Shown here: piece after piece, positions 1 to 12,359 of the stretch | Position numbering within the stretch: the stretch's first letter is position 1 | How the letters are laid out: each line of letters starts with the position of its first letter | From: Tanypteryx hageni | Taxonomy: Eukaryota; Arthropoda; Insecta; Odonata; Petaluridae | Assembly (NCBI GenBank): GCA_028673005.1 | Contig: CM054112.1 | Location: forward strand, 186,818,564-186,882,563 | Reading direction: 5' to 3' | Length of the DNA: 64,000 bases | The notes under the pieces: generated by a model | Database searches by the model: none | The model's input: the letters and a program-made list of their open reading frames with translations, nothing else | Told to the model about the DNA's origin: nothing | Position numbers and translations under genes: made by a program

Positions 1-727
1 TAGAAAGCATGGGATGAAGGAAGATTAGACCCAGTTACTGCTAATTACGGTTTGTTCATAAAACAAAAATGGCAGTAATTAGAATGGGAATTGTTATATT
101 TGGATCTAAAAAATTGTCAAAATTCACAATTGCTCTCAATCATAACTTATTATAATTGGAAAAGATGAACAATATTTATAAAGGAAAATATTAGCAAATT
201 CGGAGGATGGAATTTTAAAAGAACTCAAATTTAAAATTGACTAGCTTACTCTCAATACAGGAATAATAAGAAAATTTGAATCAAATTTAATTCTTTGTAT
301 AAAAACAGAATTTAAAACTTTGAAATTTTGTTCACTTTAATCTCCAAATCTACTTTGATAACTTAGCATATCCCAAACTTAACTTTACTAAGTATATATG
401 GCATCTTCCTCATACTAATAACACATCTACCAAAAATAATTTGAAATTAGCAAGCATGACAAACTTTCCCAGAAAATTTTAATATGGAATATTGAAAATA
501 CTATTTTGATGACTGCTCCTAACAATGCTAAACTGTGATTTTAACACCACCCAATTTGCTTAACACTATTCACAGTGGAAATGCACAAGTTTGTAAACCT
601 GAATACAGTGCCACCTCAAAAGTCAATCTAATGAAATATTTTCGCCCGGTAGAAATTTTTTAGGAATTTTAAATTTCAAATATAATTTTGGAGAAATGAA
701 ATTGATTACTCAAATTATCAATTTGAT
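1..727. other. AT-rich stretch without a recognised gene
   Basis: No long open frame, splice-flanked coding segment or repeat family was recognised here. It is plain AT-rich sequence leading up to the target duplication of the retrotransposon that follows. Confidence 0.5.
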
Positions 728-1053
728 AAAATACGAACCCCTCCCTAAGGACTGCATAACCTTACAGAGGTGGGAGGGTTTGTGTACTCTTATGAACCAA
801 AGAGCTATGCCGGCGGGAGATAATTCTCTTGGTAGGACCATCCAAGCTGGAAAGGTCTGAGGGGAAGAGTCAGACTAAGAAGCAGTCTTGGGGGTTTTGC
901 ATCCTCCTGTGCAAGGGCAGCAGCTTGCACAGTACCTCTGTAGGTGGTGATCATGTAGATCTGAACAGCTATAGATGGGTAATCACTCTGTGAAAGCAAG
1001 GGGAAACTACATCATATTGCCCATGATAGGCTGAAAAGCTGCAAATTACCTCT

Positions 1054-1950
1054 ATGGCTCTCTCTGGGGTGAAATATTCCAGAGGTAAAATAGTCCCCCA
1101 ATCGGGTCTCAGGGTGGGGATTACCCTAGGGGATGCACAGAGGAAATGTAACATTAATAAGAAGAAAGCAAGTAGTGAGAAATTAAGAATAGGCACATGG
1201 AATGTTAGGACTATAAATTCAGGGGGTAAACTAGAGAACTTAAAAAGGAAAATGAGAAGGAATAATGTAGGTATAGTAGGTCTTAGTGAAGTTTGGTGGG
1301 AAGGAGAAGCCGAGATAAATTCAGACGAATTTAAGATTATTTACTCGGGAGGAGAGAAAAAGGAAAGGGGAGTGGGGATTATGATGAGAAAAGAGATAGC
1401 TAAAAGAATTAGCAAGGTAGTGATAGTTAAAGGTAGATTAATAGCTGTAAAACTTCAGATGGAGCCAGTGGAAATGCTTATAATTCAAGTGTATATGCCA
1501 ACAACTAATTCTGGCGACAATGAAGTAGATGAAATGTATGAGCAGATTATGGAGATATTGGATATTGGGAAAAGGAAGGATAATGGGAGACTGGAACAGT
1601 TTAGTTGGAGAGGGACAGGAAGATAACATAGTGGGAAAATATGGACTAGGGAAGAGAAATGAAAGAGGGTAGAAACTTGTGGAATTCTGCCATAGAAATT
1701 GATTGATTGTAACTAATACATGGTTTAAGCATCACCAGCAGAGACTTTACACATGGAGAAGCCCAGGAGACCAGAGACGATACCAGATAGATTACATACT
1801 AGTCAATGAAAGATTTAGAAATAGCATTAAAAATGTGAAAACACTACCAGGGGCAGATATCGATTCTGACCACAACCTTTTGGTGGCAAATATACAATGT
1901 AGACTGAAGAGCGTTAAGAGAAACATAAGAGTTAACAAGAAATGCAACTT
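1054..1950 (+). pseudogene. Endonuclease domain of the RTE-type element, frameshifted
   Basis: The frame starting at 1054 shows the apurinic endonuclease motifs GTWNVRT and GLSEVWW and the stretch IIQVYMPT. The next conserved motif, [10 protein letters not shown], is present at about 1590 but in another frame, so a small indel lies just before it. The C-terminal part continues from 1703 in a further frame with YTWRSPGD, QIDYIL and the catalytic-type SDHN near 1870. In this family the domain nicks target DNA before reverse transcription. All main motifs are still readable across three frames, so the decay is by indels rather than by loss of the domain. It has no function as it stands. Confidence 0.85.
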
Positions 1951-2364
1951 AGAGGAACTCCTTAAAAACAAGGAGGGTATTATGACTGAGCTGGAGGTTG
2001 GGGGAGAGAGCTGAAGAAAATAGGAAGAATGTAGATGAGGAGTGGAGATACATCCATAGCAACATTAAAGATGTAATGGAAAAGAAGGTAGAAAAGATAA
2101 CGGGTGAAAGAAACAAAAAACCCTGGATCACAGCAGCCATGCTGCAAAAAATGGAAGAGTGGAGAAAGTGGAAGAACAAACACTGAAGAAGGCCAAAGAA
2201 AGTACAAGGAGTTAAATAATGCTTTAAGAAGGGAAACATAAAGCCAGAGAACAGTGGATAAATGAGAAATGCGAGTAGATTGTCGAGTATGAAAGAATTT
2301 GTAGAACAGTCCTCATGTATAGCAAAGCAAGAAAAAGGCAAGAAAGATAGGACGTAAAGGAATC

Positions 2365-3960
2365 ATGAACAAAAGTGGTAAAATAGTCTCAGAGCCAGGC
2401 AATGTAAAGAATGTTTGGAAAGAATACATTGAGGTGCTGTATGACAAAAAAGGAAAGCCGAGAAATATTGAATTAAATGAAAAAGAGGATGTGGAAAAAG
2501 ATCAGCTAGGACCAAGTATTCTAGAGTCTGAAGTTAAAAGAGCAATTGATGACATGAAAAGAAGGAAGGCTGTTGGGAGTGATATACCAGTGGACGTTCT
2601 TAAGGTTTTGGGGTCTAAAGCAGTTACGCAACTAACAAAAATTTTTAACCAAGTATATGATACTGGCATATGGCCTGAAGATTTTTTAGATGTTGTTATG
2701 GTACCACTGGAGAAAAAGAACAATGCAAAATGTTGTAAGGATTACAGAACTATTAGTTTAATTTCTCATACAGCTAAAGTTCTAACCAGAATAATAACCA
2801 AAAGAATTGAATATAAAATATAAAAGGAGCTGCAAGATAATCAGTTTGGTTTCAGAAGAAGAAGAGGGACTAGAGATGCTATAGGATGTATGAGGATGAT
2901 GATAGAAAGAGTGCTAGAAGTCAATAAAGATATGTATTTTTGTTTTGTAGATTGGGATAAAGTTTTTGACCGAGTGAAATGGGATAAAATGCTGTGTATT
3001 TTAAACAAAATAGGAATAGATTGGAAAGATAAAAGACTGCTTAAAAACCTTTACTTTGATCAAAAGATTAGAGTCAGGGTTGAAGGAGAAGAAACAAAGT
3101 ACTTCAATAGGGAGGGGAGTGAGGCAGGGATGTCCTATTTCACCAGCAATATTTAATATTTATGCAGAAACAATAACAGAAGTGTTGATGGAAGAGAAAG
3201 GATTTAAGATAGGAGGTGAAAGTATTACCACCATTAAATATGCAGATGATCAGGGATTAATAGCAGAAGATGAGAAAGAGCTTCAGAGGATGACAGACAG
3301 ACTAGTGGAAGTTGGCCAACAATATGGAATGAAGATCAATGCAGAAAAAACGAAAGTCATGGTGGTTTCAAAGGAACATAAAGAATTAAATATAATGGTA
3401 AATGGCAAAAATTGGAACAAGTAAGTAGTTTCAAATATCTTGACAGTATTTAGGCGCAGGATGGAAGTAGTACACAGGACATCAGAAGTAGGATTGCAAT
3501 GGCAAAAGCAGCATTTAACGAGAAGGAGCTTCTCACAAGCAGAAAATAAATTTAGAAACAAGGAAGAAATTAGCAAAATGCTACATATGGAGCATAGCTC
3601 TTTATGGTGCAGAGACGTGGACGGTAAGGAGAAAGGAGGAAAAATATTTAGAAAGTTTTGAGATGTGGGTATGGAGGAGAATGATGAAAGTGAAATGGAC
3701 AGAGAGGAAGAGAAATGAAGAAGTATTAGAAATGGTGGGAGAAGAAAGGATGCTAATAAAAAATCAGGAAAAGAAAAGCAAATTGGATAGGGCACATATT
3801 GAGAAGACAGTGTTTACAAAGGACGATCTTAGAAGGCAAAATTAGTGGAAGAAGAGGCAGAGGGAGAAAAAGAATAGGAATATTAGAGAATATAAAGCAA
3901 GGATATAATACTTATAGAGGTATGAAAGAGGCTTCTAGGGAAAGAGAGAAATGGAGGCAG
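2365..3960 (+). pseudogene. Reverse transcriptase and C-terminal domain of the RTE-type element, broken
   Basis: Reverse transcriptase blocks run in order: GSDIPVDVLK and DYRTISLISH (2365-2823), a stop at 2821, a palm block with FCFVDWDKVFDRV (2890-3156), then a frameshift into 3056-3424 with GCPISPAIFNIY and the catalytic YADD followed by NAEKTKVMVVSK. The end of the polypeptide is scattered over frames from 3440 to 3960 and matches the better preserved copy at 5141-5799. The first catalytic aspartate region reads VDWDKVFDR and the YADD is intact. Indels and stops rule out one continuous protein. Confidence 0.85.
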
Positions 3961-4017
3961 CGATTCAGTTAAAACCTGTCTTCGGACAGAAGCATGATGA
4001 TGATGAAAATACGAACC

Positions 4018-5127
4018 ACTTAAGTTCCAATAGAAAATTAATGTCTTATATTCTGAGAAATAAAATATCAACACATCCAAGATAATTGAGTCTACAATGC
4101 TGAGGTATGGAATGTTTTGAGGTTGCACAGTATTTACATTTCTTTAACAAATATAATGAATTAAATGATTAAGAGCAATCATAAATTAGGAAAAGTCATT
4201 TAATCCAAATGTGACACTTCTCAATAAATACTCATTCTCATCACATTTTTCACTGTTGTCTGCCATTGTGAACGAAGCACAATTTGCAACCACCAGGAAA
4301 AACCATTCCTTAACCCCATATCTTCCAGCCAAATCTCTATACTCCCACACCCAGACGCATATATATTGGGTACTACACAGCAAGGCTCTTCACATCATGG
4401 CTCTGCTCCGTCCAACAGCATGCACATCCACTTGCTCTGGTCAACGTCACCCATTCTGGATCTGCAACAAGTGCAAGCACACAAAAGAAAAAATTAAAAA
4501 TATGAATTCAATACAAATAAAGAGTAAAAATTATTTTGAATGAATTTTGCATTAGACTTTCAAAAAGAATATTATTTCTCATTAGAAATCTTGGGATGAC
4601 AATTCTTTCAAGCGAATCCATTAATTAAATATTTAAAGTCACCCAATTTAACCAATTAATTTTGTCAAAAAGTAACACATACCACATTTTAGGTAAGTGG
4701 CAAAGTGAAGAAGAATTCCAGCATTTATATTATCATTACAGTATAAGGAGTTTTCAGAATATGGTAGGACCCACTGAAAAGTGAGAGGGGCCATTTATGA
4801 TTAAAAAATTTTATTAATAAATTACAATAAATAACATTTTTTTCTCATTATGAATGTTCAATATTTTTACAATTTAAAAAATCCAAATTCACATGAACGA
4901 TTAATAGATATCTTTAGCTCAGAATATTAAGTGAAAAGAAGAACATACAACACTTTACACATTGATGAAAGTGAAGCCTTTAGTATGACAAGACCAGGAT
5001 ACTGAACTTTAAGTGGTAAAAATTAATACTATTGTTTCCTATTTGATATCACTGTTTTATCTCCTATCCTTTCATACTTAATAAATAGGATGATGACCAG
5101 ATTTTGACAATATAAAGCAAGAGAAAC
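4018..5127. other. AT-rich interval between two related retroelements
   Basis: This 1.1 kb separates the full-length retrotransposon from its truncated relative. It contains short chance open frames only. No splice-flanked coding segment, inverted repeat or known repeat end was recognised. Confidence 0.45.
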
Positions 5128-5140
5128 AAATGGAACAAAA

Positions 5141-5799
5141 GTCATGGTGGTATCAAAGGAAAAAAGAATTAAATGTAATGGTAAATGGCCAAAAATTGGA
5201 ACAAGTTAGTAGTTTCAAATATCTTGGCAGTATATTAATGTGGGATGGAAGTAGTACACAGGGCATCGGAAGTAGGACTGCAATGGCAAAAGCAGCATTT
5301 AACGAGAAGGAGCTTCTCACAAGAAAGAAAATAAATTTAGAAACAAGGAAGAAATTCGTGAAATGCTACATATGGAGCATAGCTCTTTATGACGCAGAAA
5401 TTTGGATGGTAATGAGAAAGGAGGAAAAATATTTAGAAAGTTGTTTGAGATGCGAGAATGGAGAGAGGGATGATGAAAGGGAAATGGACAGAGGAATTAA
5501 ATGAAGAGGTATTAGAATTGGTTGGAGAAGAAAGAATGCTAATAAAATCAATCAGGAAAAGAAAATCAAATTGGATAGGACACCTATTGAGAAGACAGTG
5601 CTTACAAAGGATAATCTTAGAAGGCAAAATTAGTGGAAGAAGAGGAAGAGGGAGGAAATGAATAGGAATATTCGAGAATTTTAAGCAGGAATATAGTACT
5701 TATAGATGTATAAAAGAGGCTTCTGGGGAGAGAGAAATGGAGGCAGGGATTCAGCTGAAGCCTGTCTTCAGACAGCAGCAAAATGATGATGGTGATGAA
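5141..5799 (+). mobile_element. 5'-truncated copy of the same RTE-type element
   Basis: About 660 bp match the last 650 bp of the element at 740-4005, on the same strand and with the same CCTGTCTTC(G/A)GACAG end followed by ATGATG-type repeats. The open frames 5130-5504 and 5458-5661 keep the C-terminal motifs LEQVSSFKYLGS, KSNWIGHLLRRQCL and SGRRGRGRK, which are degraded in the full-length copy. Flanks AAATGGAACAAAA (5128-5140) and AAATGGAATAAAA (5800-5812) differ by one base and look like a target duplication. It is a dead-on-arrival 5' truncation, a normal outcome of target-primed reverse transcription. Confidence 0.85.
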
Positions 5800-5812
5800 A
5801 AATGGAATAAAA

Positions 5813-6940
5813 AAATTCTGCCTCTGTAATAGGGAATTATTTTAGCTAGTTAAATATACTGTTAGAACTTGAAATTAGTATTTCTATATCTTTTTAATAA
5901 CACAGCCCACCTAAACTTCAAGAAATTTCCCGAGTCCCATCCAGTAACACCAGGAAATTTACCAAGTCTCTTTCTTCTTATGCAGGGAGTTTAAAAAAAT
6001 TTCTGAATCAATAACTAATTGTGAAACCTTATTGCAGCCTTCATAATATCCATTTGCAGCCCACCAATTTAGAAACACTGCTTTAAATTATCATTCTTTT
6101 TTCAGATTGGTACGTAAGTTAAAAACAAACCACTAACGATAAAGAAAAACTACTACTGTACCTAGGAACACCACTATTTCTAACAAATCTGAAGCATATA
6201 CTATCAGATTATCTTTACTCATGCTATGAATGAAATATTATTCCACTCCTTCCACAATTTCCATAAAGCAATTATAAATATTTTTTATTATTAATTGTTT
6301 AAATAACATTCTATAGCTGTTTTAAAATGTTTAAGAGAGAAAAAATACTACCCAGATAAATGTTATCACGACATGATGAAAAATGGCATATCCCATAAAA
6401 GAGAGGACATCTAGTCACCCAATAAATAACCATTGCAAATTTTCCACCCTTCTGAGTGATTTAAGCTCACTCAAAATAACCTGTGCTATCCAAGTCTTTT
6501 CTCTTTTTGAAAAATATTAAACATTACTTTTATCTTTTCATCTCCGACTTGTTCCTGGCATCCTCTCTGCTGTTCTTATAACCAACTGTTGATCCAAATT
6601 AGACACCAAGTTTTGACAACACCTTTTTCTTCAAACTGCACCGTAATCTCTAAATCTTAAACCCCTCTTCTTTCCTCTTGCATATTATACTACATTAAAT
6701 AACTTTGTTTTCAGCACTACAATTTTAATATCTATTCAAACTCCCTCTCATCAATTAATTGTTATTCGGGAAATGCTAAAACCACATCTTGACTCTGAGT
6801 TAGGCAATTATGGCAATAATGATATTTTGACGTAATATATTTTACATGTTCATTATAAAAAACCTCTGTATTATGTTGAGTAAAATTTCTGTTTATAAAA
6901 ATGAACTTATCTATTAATGAGGTACTATTTTGGAAAATAC
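5813..6940. other. AT-rich stretch without a recognised gene
   Basis: No coding segment or repeat end was recognised in this interval. Only short chance frames are present. Confidence 0.4.
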
Positions 6941-6942
6941 AG

Positions 6943-7015
6943 GCATCCCTCGCTTCATGCGATTAATTCGTTCTTGGAATGGTTATGTAAAGTGAAAAAT
7001 CGTATAACGTGACTT
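6943..7015 (+). mobile_element. Tigger/pogo-like terminal repeat, left end
   Basis: After a TA dinucleotide the sequence CAGGCATCCCTCGCTTCATG resembles the conserved ends of Tigger-type elements (CAGGCATNCCTCG). It is followed by subterminal AAAATCGTATAACGTGACTTAACC-like sequence. A partner end was not found with confidence: the stretch near 7826, AAAGCGTGAAGCGAATAA, is a weak inverted match. Probably a remnant. Confidence 0.45.
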
Positions 7016-7879
7016 AACCCCTCAAGCATGGAGGACATTTAAATAAAGGCCATCCCAAAGTTTGGAGGAGATTCAAATGAATTTACTAATCTGTGGTAAA
7101 CTTTAAATAAAATTCATACTTTTACCCGTTCATTGGATTCATCTGATACTTTGAGGATTTCCATAATACTGAGTATTTATACTATACTAGCAGGGGAAAA
7201 TGTTCAAATCTACCTTACCTTAATTCCAATGATTTTAGTTGAACATTATTGTAGAGAAACTCCCAAAAATCACCTTTCAAGTGTCCACAACAACAGCGGT
7301 TAACTTCTTACTGGGCCTACTAAAAAGCTGACCTCACAATGTTGCACAGTCACTCAATGTTAGTCTTATATCACGGTATATTCAAAAGGAAAAATTTTTA
7401 AATTCTACCTTACCATATTTCAAATGATTATTACTGCAACATCATTAAATATGAACTCACAATCAATCATGTTTCCTATCAGTATCAGACGACTGCTATT
7501 TACTTATAGTATATGCAATGTTTTTCATATATAATTAATTCAACCATTTATTTCATATTCATATTCTCCTTATCATCAAATTTCAGACTGATGCGTTGGC
7601 CTGTTTGCGTTAATAAACATTTGATAGTAGAATATAATGATTTACTTACAAAAAAGTTAATATTCCAGTATTGAAATAAAGAAAGGAGATTTTTTTCTTT
7701 TAGCCAATCGTGTAAAATGGCCTCAGTCCACATGTAATTTACTGAATGATAATGAATTGCTATTATTTACGTTGCAATCTATTACGTTTGACGTTGCTAC
7801 AACAATAATTTCGATGCTTAGTAAAAAGCGTGAAGCGAATAACTGAATTTTTTCATCTATTTGAAGGAGTAATAGACAC

Positions 7880-8195
7880 TGATTGAATCGGAGGCAACAA
7901 TGCGGGTCGCCCTGGCAACACGCGGAAAGTGTACGAAAAAGCCATAAAATGTCGAAAATAAATGCGTATTTCTCACAAATTCTTCCGTATAACGTGAAAA
8001 CATTGCAAGAATAAGATATTTTATAGTTTTAGCCCTCGAATGAAGCAATTACGGAGAAAATTGGTCCATATTTACGTATTTTGATGAATGAAAGAAAAAA
8101 ATTTTGCACCTTGAAAAATCTAAAATCCCGTTTACACTTATGGGAAAATATAATTGTCTCTCAGAGTCGAACTTTTTCCAGGATGTTTGATTTAA
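7880..8195 (+). repeat. Dispersed repeat family R, copy 1
   Basis: The part from 7961 on (AATGCGTATTTCTCACAAAT...) is repeated in direct orientation at 11944-12184 with clear similarity over about 235 bp, and more distantly at 28945-29255. The upstream part carries GTCGCCCTGGCAAC at 7906-7919, an RFX X-box-like dyad that has a counterpart in the 28.9-kb copy. The repeat class is unknown. Near its end, GTCGAA motifs resemble a tRNA B box only loosely. Confidence 0.6.
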
Positions 8196-8944
8196 GAATT
8201 TTTGATTTATCAATAAATATTTTATTCTACTTTTAAATATTTTTCCTACAATCCACTTTAATTATATCATCTAAAATCTGAGATCCGTCTAATCCTTTTG
8301 GAACAAAGTGGTATTGTTTAATTTAAAAAAATATGACATGGCTTGCACACGATTTTTCCATGGATAGTACACGGTTGGTATTCATATGAAAGTGTAACCT
8401 GAACATATCATAGAAATTTCATTTTTGCCATTATTCTATGGCAGAAGTTGAAACTATAAAATATGTAATCTGCATTTACTTAAGCAGAAATGCCCTATTT
8501 ATAGAGCGCTTCATTGATATTTTGTAAGCTAAGCTTTAACCAATAGGTCTTACATTTTTTGTTTGTCGTATATGTGCAGTTGAATGTTCCAAATTACTGA
8601 ATATTAACTCAAAATTTATAGACAAATACAGTAAGATGATGGTTAAGAGATCCATCAAATTCTGAGGAGTTCCTTCAGAGTGGTGCGACTGTAAAAATTT
8701 AGGGAAACCGTCTTCTATACAATAACAAGATGATCCAAATGGAATTTATGATGCCTAACCTCCTAATAATTATTTTAAATTAAATGTGGTGCAGCAATTA
8801 CTTATATTGGCCTTAATAGCTTTAAAATCACCGCAAAGGAGTTGCTCTGTGATCTCAAATTTCATAAATTAGCGTTATAAAATATTAAAAATACATTCGA
8901 ACGAAAAACTAAATCGATCGCGCATATTTTTGCGGTAAACCTAG

Positions 8945-9115
8945 TCTATACCGAATCCGAGTCCGACAATAGTCGTTACAATGGATACTCTCTTAATGAT
9001 AAAAACGCCAGTATTTACGCGAAATTCGAAGAAATCAATGGTTAAAAAAACTAAAAAGTTAACTTGGGAAAAAGTGTCCTTTGAGAATCGTAGTGGAAAT
9101 AAAGATTAGTCCGGG
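8945..9115 (+). repeat. Dispersed repeat family R, partial copy 2
   Basis: CCGAGTCCGACAATAGTCGT and the following AAAAACGCCAGTATTTACGC-type sequence align with 28960-29045 of copy 4 (CCGAGTTCGGTAATAATCGT...). A 42-codon open frame beginning at 8981 lies inside this match, so I treat it as repeat sequence and not a gene. Confidence 0.4.
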
Positions 9116-9262
9116 ACCTTTCTTAGAAGTCTTTTCCCTTCGTCGAAGTTCTCTTGATGGCGAACGTTAACAAACTTTTTCCGATTCCGGTCCTTCGTAA
9201 AAAAAAATCATTATTCGTATTTGCCCACTCAACAAAAATTGCCAAATAATATACGTTTTAAC

Positions 9263-9355
9263 CTTAGTAATTTGAGAACGATCTTTAATACTAGTCTCAC
9301 TCTCACTGTGTGAACTGATACTTTCTTTCGATTCCCTTTCAGGTTCGATTTCCAT
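9263..9355 (-). CDS. Possible first coding exon of an unidentified minus-strand gene
   Basis: On the minus strand an ATG at 9355 opens 31 codons starting MEIEPERESKE and ending ITK. An in-frame stop lies a few codons upstream, so the ATG would be the true first one. The peptide is very rich in Ser and Glu and hydrophilic. A GT follows at 9262-9261 (AAG|GTTAAA), a weak donor. The surrounding 8.9-9.5 kb is comparatively CpG-rich, which would suit a promoter. No downstream exon was recognised between here and position 1, and low complexity alone could produce such a frame. I do not recognise the protein. Confidence 0.25.
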
Positions 9356-9825
9356 CTCCTTTTCATATTACTTGCATTTTTCTACTCGTTGACGCTATGA
9401 TAACTTCGACGCTTAACCTCTTAGAAACTAAACAAAAGTAGCCACAGAAATAACACATGCAGGACGCTGGCACCGCATGCCATGAAAGACTTATTCGTGT
9501 AGCAATTTTTTTTCATTAGGCGAATTTTTTCTTTGAATGAAATTTTTCCTATTGAGATGAAATCGCATTATAGTAAAATTGCCTGTATGCTAAAAGAAAT
9601 TAAATTCCAAAAATTAACGCATGGTTACATGGCTGAATTGATCCAACGTATTCATTAAAATGCAGTGATAATGCTTGCAAGAAACTTCTGAGATAACATC
9701 AAACATTTGCGTTACTTAAAAGATAATCTGAAAAATCCCCTATAAAAAAGGTAAATCAAATTACATCTTAAAACGCATTGATAATACTCACCACGAATAT
9801 TTCATGTCGCCACATGGCCAATCAG

Positions 9826-9881
9826 TTACAAGATGTCATCTGCGTGGTCGACTTCAACAGGAGAGTGTTTGATACATGCCT
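9826..9881 (-). CDS. Possible terminal exon of an unidentified gene
   Basis: On the minus strand a good acceptor (TTATTGTTTCAG) precedes AG|GCA TGT, read as ACIKHSPVEVDHADDIL and then TAA at 9828-9826. The phase matches exactly the upstream candidate exon at 11090-11169, whose final base G completes a GAG codon. Short acidic C-terminus, no recognised family. Support is splice consensus plus phase agreement only. Confidence 0.3.
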
Positions 9882-11089
9882 CTGAAACAATAAGAAAATC
9901 AAATCAAAAATCTTGCACCACGTAATTTCATCCTGCATTCAATTCCCTGAGTGCATTATATAATGTTCTCGCTTTCTCCATGCTAACCCATTCCACTAAA
10001 ACTCGAAACAAATTCTATTGCAACTCAAGTTGTTTTTCAATTCAAAATTAAAGATAACAAATGGAGAATTATTTTTCATAAGGTGATTAGTTAAACTTAA
10101 TAATTCCTTCAAAACTATCTACCATTTATTGACTACATAAGTAAAGAGCAACTGAAACCATCGTGACTTTTATCGAGTTTCTCGATCGACAATTGTATGC
10201 TATAATTAATGAAATGCTCTCATGATAAGAAAAGGTCACCTCTAGCTTTCGAAACAAAATCCGCACACAAAAAACTCACAATCTTATGAAGAACAAGTAT
10301 GCTACCATGCATCGTTATTTGACATCTCTAATCGAGAATGGAATCGCAGGATAGCCACGGCGGCCTATAATGCAATCTAATGTACCGTACGTGCATCACC
10401 GATTTTTATATAAACACGTAATGATGGAAATTTGATTATACTGCTGTAATGCGATCGAATTCCTCTTTTACCTACCTCATGCTTACAGATCCATTCAACT
10501 ACTACAGCATTTTTCAAATTTTGATTCGCTAGGTCCTTAATAACACAAAATACGTTTTTCGACCTCATAAAAAAATATTGATGCAAGCACGAATTTATAA
10601 AATTCCATTCAAATTTAAAATGGTACTATCAAATAACCTTAAAATCCCATTAGTCGATTTTGATTAACTGAGAAAGAACTTGGCCAAAATTTCGCGTCAA
10701 TAGGTATATCTTGGATGAAACTTTATTGAGCGTTTTGCGTCCCAACGTTATGCCGCTTCCCTAACTTTGAAAACCCCTGGATTACTCGATAACCACATTC
10801 ATGTCTCAACTTTGTTAAGTACGTCTGAAGTACATGTGGTCTGTGGAAACAGATTACAACACGAAAATACAATTGCGTCAAACCACAATAGCCGTGCCAC
10901 TTAATCCATGCTTAACTAAGTCAATGAACAAATTAACATTTGCGTCGGGTTCAAAGGCACACTTGACGATGAGCAAAAACTAAGAGTAAATCCAGCATTG
11001 ATTTCCGCTAAAAATAACATCGATTTGAATAAACCGATTATATAAATCCGACGTTCATTCCAAATAAGTATGCCCAAAGATTTCCTTAC

Positions 11090-11169
11090 CTGTTAATGCC
11101 ACAACCAACGACCAAGCCACAGCATCCTCAACGCCGAAATGAACAGCCCACTGACAATGCGCCACTGAG
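11090..11169 (-). CDS. Possible internal exon paired with 9826-9881
   Basis: Acceptor TTTTCCTTTGTCAG and donor ACAG|GTAAGG are both strong. The 80-nt segment is open in the frame that contains HCQWAVHFGVEDAVAWSL, a Trp-rich, partly hydrophobic stretch, and it ends in phase 1 to join the terminal exon across a 1,208-bp intron. I do not recognise the protein. It could be chance, but two consensus sites, an open frame and matching phase in one short segment are worth testing against RNA. Confidence 0.3.
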
Positions 11170-11943
11170 CTGACAAAGGAAAATATATGTGGTCATATAA
11201 TACGATATGGTCGAACCGTTAACGATATTGGGATAAAAAAGAAGCATCGACATCAGTATCCAACCTTTCGAAAATATAATGAAGAAATATCATAATAATA
11301 TCATAAATCCTTGTTTATACCCGTGTAGTTAAGGTGGAAAAGACAGTGTGGTAAACAAAAAAGTAAAGAAAAATGATGTAACTAGCCTCAGAATTGATAA
11401 TAGTAAAAATTACCTATTACAAATGATGGGAAATATGTATAGGATATTTAACCCTAATTGCTAAACTTATAAAAAACCACGCTACTACTACTACATATGG
11501 GTGAATTTTCACCCGGCAGCTTTCGTATGCGGATTTAGTATGAATAAATGTTTTTAACAAGTGCCGGTGTTTTTATTAAAAATGTTGATATCTTGTACTG
11601 CATACTTAAGTAGAGCAAAATTGATAATGATACAAAATGAAATTTTTAAAATAACTTGATCTTCTGATCCATTTTTAATACAGTTTTCACAGATTATATT
11701 GCACCGTTGACCACAAACAAAATGCTTGCATGATGTGCGCGTCACCGAATATAGTTTGTATCAACACGATTATAATTTTTTGCAGTGGTAATATTTAAAA
11801 GGGCCAAAAATGCTTTGAGTTCCACTATAAAAAGATCTCTAAGGGAAAAACGCGCTATGACCAAGGTCTACAAGCAAGGTGACCACATTAGGAAAAGAGT
11901 TAGGGGAAGGCATATGTATCTAAGGGGAAACGATGAAGATAAG

Positions 11944-12184
11944 AAATGCGTATTTCTGACAAATTTCTCCTTATAACTTCTGAACATAGCAAGAATAAGG
12001 TATTTTATAGTTTTAGCCTTCGAATAAAGCAAAAATGGAGAAATTTGGTCGATTTTACGTATTTTGATGAATGAAATAAAAAATCTTGCACCTTGAAAAA
12101 TCGAAAATCCCGTGTAAGCTTATAGGAAAATATAATTGTCTCCCGGAGTCGAATCCGGGACTTTTTACGGGATGTTTGATTTTT
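11944..12184 (+). repeat. Dispersed repeat family R, copy 3
   Basis: Direct repeat of 7961-8195: shared landmarks are AATGCGTATTTCT, TATTTTATAGTTTTAGCC, TACGTATTTTGATGAATGAA and CTTGCACCTTGAAAAATC. It ends with CCCGGAGTCGAATCCGGGAC followed by GGGATGTTTGAT. It lacks the upstream X-box-bearing segment of copies 1 and 4. Confidence 0.6.
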
Positions 12185-12359
12185 CTAGAGACCACCTCAT
12201 GGGGATTTAACGATTGTGAAAATTTCAGCTCGTTAGACTTAGTAGATCCGAAGATATTAAGAGAGAAATATTTGAAGGAAACGGCAGACTCCCAGCCAGC
12301 CAGGAAGGTTGAGTTTTATATAGATAGAAGAATATATATATATATACTAAATTAATAAA

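Larger units (their letters stand above)
740..4005 (+). mobile_element. Full-length, decayed RTE-type non-LTR retrotransposon
   Basis: The element is bounded by a perfect 12-bp target duplication, AAAATACGAACC, at 728-739 and 4006-4017, so the ends are set by the sequence itself. It has a 5' leader (740-1053), then an apurinic endonuclease and a reverse transcriptase in the order usual for RTE-like elements. The 3' end is a short tandem tail, ATGATGATGATG, rather than poly-A, which is also typical of RTE-like elements. Coding frames are broken by several frameshifts and stops, so it is not autonomous now. Such proteins are often labelled craniofacial development protein 2-like or endonuclease-reverse transcriptase in arthropod genomes. 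The clade assignment is by recognition of motifs, not by a tree. Confidence 0.88.

Noticed and set aside
8981..9109. 42-codon open frame starting MDTLLMIKTPVF on the plus strand
   Set aside because: It lies within sequence that aligns with the repeat copy at 28,960-29,045, and no splice sites or family support a gene.
12140..12162. CCCGGAGTCGAATCCGGGAC, tRNA T-arm-like
   Set aside because: No acceptor stem, D-arm or anticodon arm can be drawn upstream; it is part of the dispersed repeat family R.
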